A stretch of 64,000 nucleotides of DNA from positions 78,501 through 142,500 of the forward strand of contig CAJNDS010002246.1 in NCBI GenBank assembly GCA_905221605.1. Direction: 5' to 3'. Each line of letters starts with the position of its first letter. The stretch's first letter is position 1. Source of the DNA: Symbiodinium natans (Eukaryota; Sar; Dinophyceae; Suessiales; Symbiodiniaceae). Of the stretch, positions 55,101-63,544 are shown piece after piece. The translations under genes and the position numbers were made by a program. The notes below the pieces were generated by a model. It was not told the origin of the DNA and did not search any database. It saw only the letters and a program-made list of their open reading frames with translations.

Positions 55101-55680
55101 AATGATCTTGTCTCGATCAAGAATCATCCGCAAAGAGCCCAGATGTGCGCCACGATTTCTGGCATACTGAGCTCGATCACTGTGGCGGTCTCAAGTTCTA
55201 TGCAGACATAGGGTTTAGGGTTTAGGGTTTAGGGTTTAGGGTTTAGGGTTTAGGGTTTAGGGTGTAGGGTATAGGGGACTGAGCTCGTGGTCTCTCATCT
55301 CGTCGAAGTCTACACGGGCAAAAATGCAAGCCCCGTAGAGGTGGTTGAGGCTCGCCGTGGCCTCTGTGAAAAGATACTTGGAGGTTCATGGTACTTATTG
55401 ACCAATTATAACTGTACTTATAACCCACTTATGAGCCCCTGAAGTGCCCTAATAAGGTTATAAGTACAGTTATAAGTACAGTTGTAATTGGTTAAGAAGT
55501 ACCATGAACCTCCAAGAAAAGGTCCTCCTCGAACAGGCTCTGGATTTCTGGACACTCAGTCGTGCCCTCGAGCGTGGAATTGCAGCTCCCGGAATCAAGA
55601 GGGCCACTTGGCGATAGGTTCGACCGCGCACGCCACATCTTGAGGATGTGCAAGGGCGGTGCTTGCCAAAGCATGAACTG
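55100..55680 (-). CDS. Unknown protein exon interrupted by MITE B
   Basis: With the element at 55374-55515 and one GAAAAG removed, the minus strand reads continuously from about 55680 to 55270. It passes ECPEIQSLFEEDLF into TEATASLNHLYGACIFARVD and FDEMRDHELS, about 80 codons. A telomere array (55208-55265) follows, and beyond it another open piece (55208-55125, IELETATVIELSMPEIVAHI). The family is unknown. The element breaks the frame in the present sequence. Confidence 0.5.
55368..55521. mobile_element. MITE family B inside an exon, 6-bp GAAAAG duplication
   Basis: The element 55374-55515 has inverse ends TTGGAGGTTCATGGTACTT and AAGTACCATGAACCTCCAA. GAAAAG occurs at 55368-55373 and 55516-55521. 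Precise excision with one copy restores the coding frame across the site. Confidence 0.8.
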
Positions 55681-55734
55681 TCGACTCGGTCAGTTCTCAA
55701 CATTATGGTGCCTTTTGGGGTTGCCACTACAAAG

Positions 55735-55845
55735 CCCAAGAGTAACCTAGGAATAAACACGGTGGCCTGTTTGGTTTAAAGGGCTTACAAAGAAGCCCAA
55801 ATCACACAAGGGAAAAAAAAGGCTTACTCTGAGTCCTGTTGCGTC
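55735..55845. mobile_element. Family C-like element
   Basis: CCCAAGAGTAACCTAGGAATAAACA at the left pairs loosely with GGCTTACTCTGAGTCC at the right, and GGGCTTACAAAGAAGCCC lies in the middle. Diverged. Confidence 0.45.
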
Positions 55846-55974
55846 GGGTACCCAAATTTACTCCGGCAAAGGCTCGTAAATCTCATCCTCTTCAACCCAG
55901 GGGGGGAATCTAAAGCTCTAAACCCTAAACCCTAAACCTCTCTTTCAAATATATATTTAAACCCTATAGTCCTT

Positions 55975-56190
55975 CGTGGCTAAGGGTCATTGCTAAGGGT
56001 CATTTCTTCGTGGCTAAGGGTCATTTCTTGGTGGCTAAGGGTAATTTCTTCGTGGCTAAGGGTAATTTCCTTCGTGGCTAAGGGTAATTTCTTCGTGGCT
56101 AAGGGTAATTTCTTCGTGGCTAAGGGTAATTTCTTCGTGGCTAAGGGTAATTTCTTCGATGGCTAAGGGTGATTTCCTTCGTGCCTAAGG
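55975..56190. repeat. 21-bp minisatellite
   Basis: About ten copies of TTCTTCGTGGCTAAGGGTAAT, with early copies reading GGGTCAT. It runs into a C/A-rich tract (56195-56285). Confidence 0.95.
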
Positions 56191-56194
56191 GTAA

Positions 56195-56560
56195 GGGCCC
56201 ACCCCACCCCCCCCCCCACCCCCCCCCACCCACCCCCACCCCCCCCACCCCACCACCCACCCCACCCCCCCCCACCCCCAACCCTTTTTCTTGTAATGCT
56301 CATCTTTGTGTGACGCAATGCGGATTTTTAAGAACGAATTTGTTCTGTAGCCGTAGTCTTCGTTGAAAAGAACTCTTGTATGAAGATACTTTATATGGTT
56401 TCTTAATGTTATGGGATTCTCTGGGTGGGTGGGTGTTATATCCAAGCCGTAAATATAAAACTACCATAAAAATGCTCGATCCGGAGCTGCTGAACCCTAA
56501 ACCCTAAACCCCAAACCCCTAACCCTATATAATCCCTGAAGCCTAAACCCTAAAACGTTT
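56195..56560. other. Poly-C/CA tract and AT-rich filler
   Basis: 56198-56285 is nearly pure C with A. 56285-56480 is unique and AT-rich with GGGTGGGTGGG. No gene is seen. Confidence 0.5.
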
Positions 56561-56576
56561 CAATTAGCGTCCCCAC

Positions 56577-56612
56577 CTTTGGTCGAAAAGATGTGCTGCA
56601 CGCCCTCCCGCC
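56577..56612 (-). CDS. RCC1-like half-exon A fragment
   Basis: Minus strand: GGGAGGGCGTGCAGCACATC, encoding EGVQHIFSTK before AAAG / GTGGGG (GT donor). It matches V-x-H-I-x-[AS]-T and the start of the half-exon A at 31044, but the A-F-A-A part is missing, so it is a truncated copy or a differently split one. Confidence 0.45.
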
Positions 56613-56917
56613 TCGGCGGGGGTTCGCGAGATTGCCGGGAGATTTCAGGGCTTGGGTTTAGGGTGTCTGAACCCTAAGCCCTAAACCGTAAACCCTAAAC
56701 CCTAGACCCTAAACCCTAGACCCTAAACCCTTCCTAAGGTACTCCGCAGGGGCTTGGGTTGCGAAGACGAGCTCACAAGCCTGTAGGACCCTCCCGCAGT
56801 GAGAAATTGTCCCGGAGAGGGTGGTCCTAAAAAAGATTAGAGAATTGACCATACGATCTTTTCCAGGATCCGGTGTCTCACCATCCCAGCAGTAGTGCTG
56901 CTGCTGGCCCTTCCATG

Positions 56918-57033
56918 CAATGGATACTGGGACCCTAAACCCTAAACCCTAAACCCTAAACCCTAAACCCTAAACCCTAAACCCTAAACCCTAAACCCTA
57001 AACCCTAAACCCTAAACCCAATGGATACTGGGA
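56918..57033. repeat. CCCTAAA array flanked by a 15-bp duplication
   Basis: CAATGGATACTGGGA occurs at 56918-56932 and again at 57019-57033, and everything between (86 bp) is a CCCTAAA array with about 12 copies. The array thus has what looks like its own target-site duplication. The right copy overlaps the first bases of a family B element. Confidence 0.88.
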
Positions 57034-57257
57034 GTTTCAGGGTACTTGTAACCCCAACTATAACTGCACCTCTAAGTGCTGTAAGTGGGATATAAGTAGA
57101 TGTATAAATGGGGATGTACAGGGTGGGGCCCCCTAGTTATAAGTAGAGTTATAAGGGCCCTAAATTGGGTTATAAGGACCCTAAGTTAGGTTATAAGTCC
57201 CTTAACTACAGTTAGTATAGTAAGGGGGCCCCACCCTGTAGGTACTCATGAACCTCC
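57023..57257. mobile_element. MITE family B interrupted by nested family D
   Basis: Outer: a diverged left end (GATACTGGGAGTTTCAGGGT) and right end GGTACTCATGAACCTCCAAGTA. Inner: an intact family D element at 57117-57240 (TACAGGGTGGGGCCCCC ... GGGGGCCCCACCCTGTA), almost identical to the copy at 8170-8291. Confidence 0.75.
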
Positions 57258-57289
57258 AAGTATATGATACGGATGCGTGAAACTCCACC

Positions 57290-57460
57290 CCCCTCAACCC
57301 TGAAACCCTGAAACCCTAAGACCCTAAAACCCTGAAACCCTAAAACCCTAAAACCCTAAAACCCTAAAACCCTAAAACCCTAAAACCCTAAAACCCTAAA
57401 CCCTAAACCCTAAAACCCTAAACCCTAAACCCTTAAACCTTAAACCCTAAACCCTAAACC
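57290..57460. repeat. CCCTAAAA (TTTTAGGG-type) variant array
   Basis: About a dozen copies of the octamer CCCTAAAA, then a return to CCCTAAA. The octamer is the Chlamydomonas-type telomere unit; here it is more simply a slipped variant amplified locally. Confidence 0.9.
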
Positions 57461-58199
57461 CCAGCAGCAACCGGTACCGCGGCCCAGCCAGATTCGCTGC
57501 TGGAGCTGGCGTTTCTGGTCTTCTGTCTGAAAAGGGGGGCATAAGGCAACTATTTCCCTAATTTAGGGTTTAGGGTTTAGGTTTAGGGTTTAGGGTTTAG
57601 GGTTTAGGGTCCTAATTTCCCTATTTCCCTAATTTCCTAATTTCCCTATTTCCCTATTTCCCTTTCTCCCATTTTCCCTCAAGCCTACAGCAGCCTACAT
57701 CCCTATTTCCCTAGACCCTAAGTCCTTATTCCCCTACTTGCCTGAACCCTAGTTAAGTCTTTATTTCCCGATTTCCCTATACCCTAAATCTTTATTTCGC
57801 TACTAACTGCCAGGCACCGACCCGAAAACATGGGCCAAGCCCATCTTTAAGGGGACAGGTTCACAGCTTCTGGCTTGTAGGACTTCCGGGTCTCGGGCTT
57901 AAGTTCTCGCAGAAGAACACCCAAGCAACCCTAAACCCTGGATCCTAAACCCTTTTTAACCCTCTTGACCCTAAAACCTAAAACCCTGAAACCCAAAAAC
58001 CCTAAAACCCTAAAACCCTCACCAAAAAACCTAAAACCCCAAAACCCTAAAACCCTAAACCCTCAACTGGCGACCTGCTCTCCAATTGCCCGCGATCTTT
58101 GCGGCCGCGGCGCAACTGATGGGCCACACCGGAAGTGTTCGCCCCTGTGAGGCCTCAACCCCCAAAGACACCAACAGCCCTTTGACCACGGAGGATCAC

Positions 58200-58432
58200 C
58201 CTAATCCCTAAACCCTAAACCCTAAGCCCTAAGCCCTAAACCCTAAACCCTAAACCCGCCCTAAACCCTAAACCCTAAACCCTAAACCCTAAACCCTAAA
58301 CCCTAAACCCTAAACCCTAAACCCTAAACCCTAAACCCTAAACCCTAAACCCTAAACCCTAAACCCTAAACCCTAAACCCTAAACCCTAAACCCTAAACC
58401 CTAAAACCCTAAACCCTAAACCCTAAACCCTA
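58200..58432. repeat. CCCTAAA array, about 30 copies
   Basis: The longest array of the window, with a CCCTAAACCCGCC interruption near 58255 and a few CCCTAAGCC variants at its left end. Confidence 0.95.
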
Positions 58433-59710
58433 CACTAACCACCTGGATGGGTTAGCCCACCCTAGAAACCCCTTTCAAAAAGGCCCTTTTTGGGGCTGAT
58501 GATGGCTACTTGAAGGCCCAAGTCAAGAGCCAATCCTGGTAGGGCAGACCCCTTCGATCGTCAGAAGGTTTAGGGTTTAGGGTTTAATTAGGGTTTAGGG
58601 TTTAGGGTTTGGGGTTTAGGGTTTAGGGTTTAGGGGGTTTGGGGTTTAGGGTTTAGGGGGTTTGGGGTGTCGGGTTTGGGATTTAGCGCTTTGGGTTTTT
58701 TAGGGTTTAGGGTTTAGGGACCCCTAAGAATTCGTATAGACCGCCAGATGGTAGGATCCTCTTAGAAGAAGGACCCCAATAAGGTACCCCTCATGTCGCA
58801 GAACCCCCACATGGGTTTGACATGTTCCTTAACTACACTATTCGCTTAACAACCCCCCCCCCCCCCTCCCCCCTAAAAAACAGATAATTCTCCCTCTGTT
58901 GCCCGTATAAGGAAGAAATTTTCAGGGGGGGTTCGTAAGCAAATAATGTAATTAGTGAGGCTTCGGGTTCAGGGCGGAAACGAAGGGACCCGAAAGACAC
59001 AGAAAGTTAGGCCGCTGGAAAGCTGCCAAGGAGACCTATGCTGTGGGGTGTAGGGGTTCAAGGTCCTTAAGGAAGGGGGTTTAGGGTTTAGGGTTTGGTG
59101 TAGATTCCTGGGGAACCCTAAACCCTAAACCCTAAACCCTAAACCCTAAACCCTAAACCCTAAACCCTAAACCCTAAACCCTAAACCCTAAACCCTAAAC
59201 CCTAAACCTAATCAAGCTTAGGGTGCCTTAGGGAGTAGAAGGCAATGTGAATCTTGGGCTACATGCCCCACCCGGAACCCAGGACGGTAGGTTCAGCCTC
59301 CACCCTGAAACGGAAGCAGTGGGTTCTTGACCTACACCTGTCCTTAACCCTGACCCCACAAGCATCCGGAAAGAGGGAGCCTAACATCCTTCCACCATCC
59401 CTAAACCCTAATCCCTAACCCTAAACCCAAACCCTAAACCCTAAACCCTAAACCCTAAACCCTAAACCCTAAACCCTAAACCCTAAATTACCCTAAACCC
59501 AAATCCCTAGTCCCTAAACCCAAAGAGCCCTAAACCATGAACCCTGGAACCCTCACGCCTAGGCCTCTCAACAAGTGAACCCCCAAGCCCTGGCCCCCAA
59601 AGTAAAGGGCTTAAGGTTTAGGGTTTAAGGTTTGGGGTTTAGGGTTTAAGTTTAGGGTGTAAGGTTTGGGGTTTAGGGTTTAAGTTTAGGGTTTAGGGTT
59701 AGGGTTTAGA

Positions 59711-60020
59711 AGGGTCCATGTGCTCACGCAGTACAAGAGTTTAGGGTTCAGAGGATATACTTGGACATGAAAAGGGTTCCTGTATAATAGCGTGCAAACC
59801 TATATGAAGGGCCGAAGAACTCCTATTATACTTGGGCATTCATGGGTCCATATAGTAGCTTGAGGGCTCAAGTTTATCTAGGCTGCCCAGTAACCAAGGC
59901 TTAAAAGGGGTGCCCTTTTTTGCTGAAAGGGGTTTATAAGGGAACCTAAACCCCCCCAAAAAAGGGAAGAAGGGTACTACTGGGCATCCTAGTTATGCTC
60001 CGTAGGTACATGGGCCCTTC
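59711..60020. mobile_element. Degenerate family A element with nested family C
   Basis: The outer element runs from GGGTCCATGTGCTCACG (59714) to GTAGGTACATGGGCCCTTC (about 60018) and is strongly diverged. The inner family C element (59878-59992, CTAGGCTGCCCAGTAACC ... TACTGGGCATCCTAG) is young and flanked by TTAT at 59874-59877 and 59993-59996. Confidence 0.65.
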
Positions 60021-60260
60021 GGCCCCCCAACACTCCAGACAGCTCCCTCTGCAGGAGGGTCCATGAAGTGCACATCCGTGGACCCCCTAGCCCATAAATG
60101 CAAAGCCCTAAGTCTTCAGCCCGTAAATCCCAAGCCCTAAATCTTTTTTCCCTTAACCCCAAACAAGGAAGAAAACAACAAATTCCCCTACCTAAATAGA
60201 GAACATGGACCCTTAGGGTTCCGAACCCTGAACCCTGAACCCTAAACCCTAAACCCGCGA

Positions 60261-60342
60261 ACTTCCAGTGCCTTCTCCCCAGGTGACCACCGCCCCGTTT
60301 CGCTTCAGCGCCGCAAAGGCCGATGCAGAGGCGAAGACGAAC
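60261..60342 (-). CDS. RCC1-like unit with halves A and B fused
   Basis: Minus strand: TACGGACCAG / GTTCGTC, encoding FASASAFAALKRNGAVVTWG then EGTGS. Here A-F-A-A-L-x-x-N-G runs without a break into A-V-V-T-W-G, so the intron that splits D-G in the other copies is absent. CCCTAAA lies on the left (60225-60255) and TTTAGGG on the right (from 60350). Confidence 0.82.
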
Positions 60343-60349
60343 CTGGTCC

Positions 60350-62380
60350 GTAGGGTTTAGGGTTTAGGGTTCAGGGTTCAGGGTTCAGGGTTTAGGGTTT
60401 AGGGTTTAGTATAGGGTTTGGGGTTTAGGGTTTGGGGTTAGGGTTTAGGGTTTGGGGTTAAGGGTTTATAAGGCTTAGGGTGGTGCAGAGCTCACTTAGG
60501 GCTTCGGGTGGTTTAGGGTTACTTCAGGCTTTAGGGCTTAGAAAGAGGGGCCCCCCTAGGATCCTAACTCAGGCTATAAGTCCCCTAACTATAGTTATTA
60601 TAGTAAGGGGGCCCCTCCTTGTAGAATGTCCCAAGAAGAAACTACCCTTGTTAAAATCGAACCCCGGATGCACTGGCGATCGAGAGTCTTGGAGGAAGGG
60701 CCATTCTTTTGAATAGGGTTTAGGGTTTAGGGTTTAGGGTTTAGGGTTTAGGGGGTCGGGTCTTGGGGTTTCGGGTTTACGATTTATAGGGTTTAGGGTT
60801 TAGGCTTAATTCATCTGTCGGCACATCTTTGCTAGAGGCGTCTTGAGGGGGGAGGAGGAAGAGTAATCAGCAGGAGTTAGGAGTTGGGACTTAGGGTTTA
60901 CGACTGAGGGCAGGGTTTCAGAGTGCAGCTCACTCACCTGTGTGTCGACTGCAACCACCCTAAACCCTAAATCCTAAACCCTAAACTCTGAATCCTGAAC
61001 CAAAAGTACATGGTCAGTTCTGTACAGGACCTTCCCTTTCGTTGTGGAACCGCTCTGGGCGCCTTGAAAAGCAGAGGGTGTTGTAAGTTAGAGAACTGAG
61101 AGAATATGCAAGCCCTCTTCTCCCTTCTGGGCGGAACCCCGAGACTAAGGGCAAAGGCCCTTAGGATTTAGGGTTTAGGATTTAGGGTTTAGGGTTTAGG
61201 GTACCTAACCCTAAACCCTAAACCCTAAACCCTAAACCCTAAACCCTAAACCCTAAACCCTAAACCCTCTATAAACCCCAAACACTAAACCCGCCGAAAA
61301 CTGTAACCCAAATCCAGGTGACTCCACGTCGGACTGCAACGCTTCCGCCACCTTCTGCTTCAGGGTTGAGGACGGCGGCCCTATGCAGCCCACAAAGGCT
61401 AGGGTTTAGGGTTTGGGGTTTAGGGCTTAGGGTTTAGGGTTTTGGGTTTAAGGTTTAGGGTCGAGAGTTGGGTAGCAGGGTTTGTTCAGGGTTAGGGCTT
61501 AGAGTGCTTAAGGAAGAGAGCATAAGGTGGAGGATGTATGTTTAGAGGATACCGGCTTCGGTGTCGAAAGGGGAGAAAGGAAATACCTAGCTGCGTCGAG
61601 GTACACAAGACAAGCCTAGGCCCAAAGCCCTAAGCCCTCAGCCCTAACCCCTAAACCCTGAACCTTGAACCCTGAAACGTGAACCCTAAACCCTGAACCC
61701 TAAATCCTAAACCTAAGGCTTGAACTCTGAACCCTAAGCCCTATAAACCTTAAAACCTAAACATTGCACTTCTTAGAGCCCCTTGTTTACATTTGGGTGT
61801 AGGGGTTCAGGGGTTGAGGCATCCGGGGGAATTTAGGGGTTTGGGCTGTAGGGCTAGGGTTTAGGGTTTAGGGTTAGGGATGGGGTTTCCATGCCAGATG
61901 CTGCCACAAACCCTAAACCCTAAACCCTAAACCCTGAATCCACCATGTGGTACATCAGTAGACACCCTATCAAGACATCTCCTCCCAATTTCCAGCCCTG
62001 ACATCCTAGAATCATCTCTGGGAGATTAAGTTCTCAAACCCTAGACCCTAAACCCGAAAAACCGAAACCCCAACCCTAACGCCTAAAACCTAAAACCTCG
62101 GAACCAGTGGACCCCAATATCGGGGCTAGCATTCATGGCTCCCCTGCCTGCTGTTGAGTCAAAACCCTAAAGCCTGAAACCCTAAGGTTCCACATAGCCC
62201 CAAAGTAGGTATTATGTATAGACTTTATTTAAACCCCAAAATAGGTATTTTGTTATATACTTGGAGCCCTAGGGTTAAACCCTACAGCTATCGAGATTAG
62301 ACGGCGCTGGGGTTTGGGGTTCCCGCAAGAAATCCTAAACCCTAAACCCCTAAACCCCCAAACCCCTAAACCCTAAACTC
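60350..62380. other. Arrays, family D remnant, unassigned exon-like pieces
   Basis: A family D element without its left tip lies at 60541-60624 (GAGGGGCCCCCCTAGG ... GGGGCCCCTCCTTGTA). A head-to-head junction of T-type (61160-61202) and C-type (61206-61268) arrays is present. The minus-strand piece 61305-61400 (STLKQKVAEALQSDVESPG) has CCCTAAA-segment-TTTAGGG flanks and may be an exon. The plus-strand piece 60625-60714 begins with an ATG (SQEETTLVKIEPRMHWRS). None is firm. Confidence 0.45.
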
Positions 62381-62386
62381 CCCAGC

Positions 62387-62436
62387 CTCTGTCGCATCTC
62401 CTCCGCACAGCGGGTCGCCCCAGCAAGCCACCGAGC
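62387..62436 (-). CDS. RCC1-like half-exon B
   Basis: Minus strand: ACATGTGGAAG / GC TCG GTG GCT TGC TGG, encoding SVACWGDPLCGGDATE and ending GAG / GCTGGG (GC donor, phase 0). Joined to the half-exon A at 63211-63262 (GAC G) the sequence becomes R-R-D-G-S-V-A-C-W-G-D. Confidence 0.85.
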
Positions 62437-62439
62437 CTT

Positions 62440-63210
62440 CCACATGTTGGGTATTTCTGGACATAGGAGCATTGAGTTCAGGGTTCATGGCTAGAGCCTT
62501 TTTTATAGGAAACCCTACACCCTAAACCCTACTAACCCTAAACCCTAACCAAAATTCTGCGACACAGTTGAGTAGCCTCTGCTGCGACCAAGGCTGGCCA
62601 TACACCCGCAATCCTAACTCACTGCGTTTTAGGGTTTCGGGTTTAGGGTTCAGGGTTTAGGGAGTAGCATGTCATCTGGGGGCCTCCAGGTACTACGGCT
62701 TCCCTTGTGGAGGTTCCTTCATAAGGAGCATATTGGACTTGCCACTAAGGTTGGTCAGAACTAGGGTTTTGAGAAGCCCTAAGCCTAAACCCTAAACCCT
62801 AAACCCTAAACCCTAAACCCTAAACCCTAAACCCTAGATGTCCTCCCCTTAGTCACCTTAGTCTCTTGGGCCCTGAAGACCCCGAGGAAATTGAGACCCC
62901 AGAGCCACAGAGGGTTTAGGGTTTAGGGTTTAGGGTTTAGGGTTTAGTCCCTCTGTGCGAGGGTCCTTGCTGCTTTAGGGTGGGGTGCATGCTGCATGGC
63001 TCAGTGCCTCTACAGCAGGTACTTGAGCCTTGAAGGGGCTCCTTTATCGTACAATCCCTAAACCCTAAACCCGAAACCCTGAACCCTAAACCCTAAACCC
63101 TAAACCCTAAACCCTGAACCCTAAACCCCAGACCCTAAACCCTTTGGGGGCCCAAGGATGAACCATGTAGGTACATGGACCCTTGGATATTGTATAGTGT
63201 GCCAAGTGGC
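62440..63210. other. 774-bp intron with arrays of both orientations
   Basis: Holds C-type (62785-62836), T-type (62913-62946) and C-type (63057-63150) arrays and the right-hand end of a family A element (63160-63182). The unique piece 62560-62630 may be a decayed half-exon A (PALVAAE on the minus strand). Confidence 0.55.
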
Positions 63211-63262
63211 CGTCACGGCGCAGAGCTGCAAAAGCCCGTTCAGTGTTGAAGATGCACACGAC
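63211..63262 (-). CDS. RCC1-like half-exon A
   Basis: Minus strand: CGAGTGAAG / GTC GTG TGC, encoding VVCIFNTERAFAALRRD and ending GAC G / GCCACTTGG (GC donor, phase 1). It is the clearest A-F-A-A-L-x-x-D-G match in the window. A long TTTAGGG array (63272-63364, plus strand) precedes it in coding sense. Confidence 0.88.
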
Positions 63263-63271
63263 CTTCACTCG

Positions 63272-63364
63272 GTTTAGGGTTTAGGGTTTAGGGTTTAGGG
63301 TTTAGGGTTTAGGGTTTAGGGTTTAGGGTTTAGGGTTTAGGGTTTAGGGTTTAGGGTTTAGGGT
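63272..63364. repeat. TTTAGGG array, about 13 copies
   Basis: Perfect repeats that separate the half-exon A at 63211-63262 from the possible exon at 63384-63483. Confidence 0.95.
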
Positions 63365-63383
63365 CTGGAAGTCGCGAACGCTT

Positions 63384-63483
63384 CGCGCCCCAACCAAGTT
63401 GTAAATGACCCCGCCGAAAATGGTGTACAGCATGTACAGATAGCTAGGCTTTGCGTCTTTTGCCGGACAGAAGCACAAGTGCC
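63384..63483 (-). CDS. Possible exon, hydrophobic, unknown product
   Basis: Minus strand: CACTTTAG / GGCACTTGTGC, encoding FCPAKDAKPSYLYMLYTIFG then GVIYNLVGARSVRDF. The middle is hydrophobic and could be a membrane segment. It may be the exon upstream of the RCC1-like half-exon at 63211-63262. A short inverted repeat (GGTAGACCC ... GGGTCTACC) lies just before it at 63493-63543. Confidence 0.38.
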
Positions 63484-63544
63484 CTAAAGTGAGGTAGACC
63501 CCCTTGCTATGCACATCGAAGCTATGAGAGCAAGGGTCTACCCC

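Larger units (their letters stand above)
57462..60255. other. Array mosaic, mobile elements, no firm gene
   Basis: CCCTATTT-rich repeats lie at 57605-57790. A long C-type array lies at 58200-58432 and another at 59114-59210. T-type repeats lie at 58567-58720, 59075-59098 and 59615-59705. A family H element lies at 58815-58955. The plus-strand piece 57458-57540 (QPDSLLELAFLVFCLKR, then stop) and the minus-strand piece 58045-58160 are open without motifs. Confidence 0.5.
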
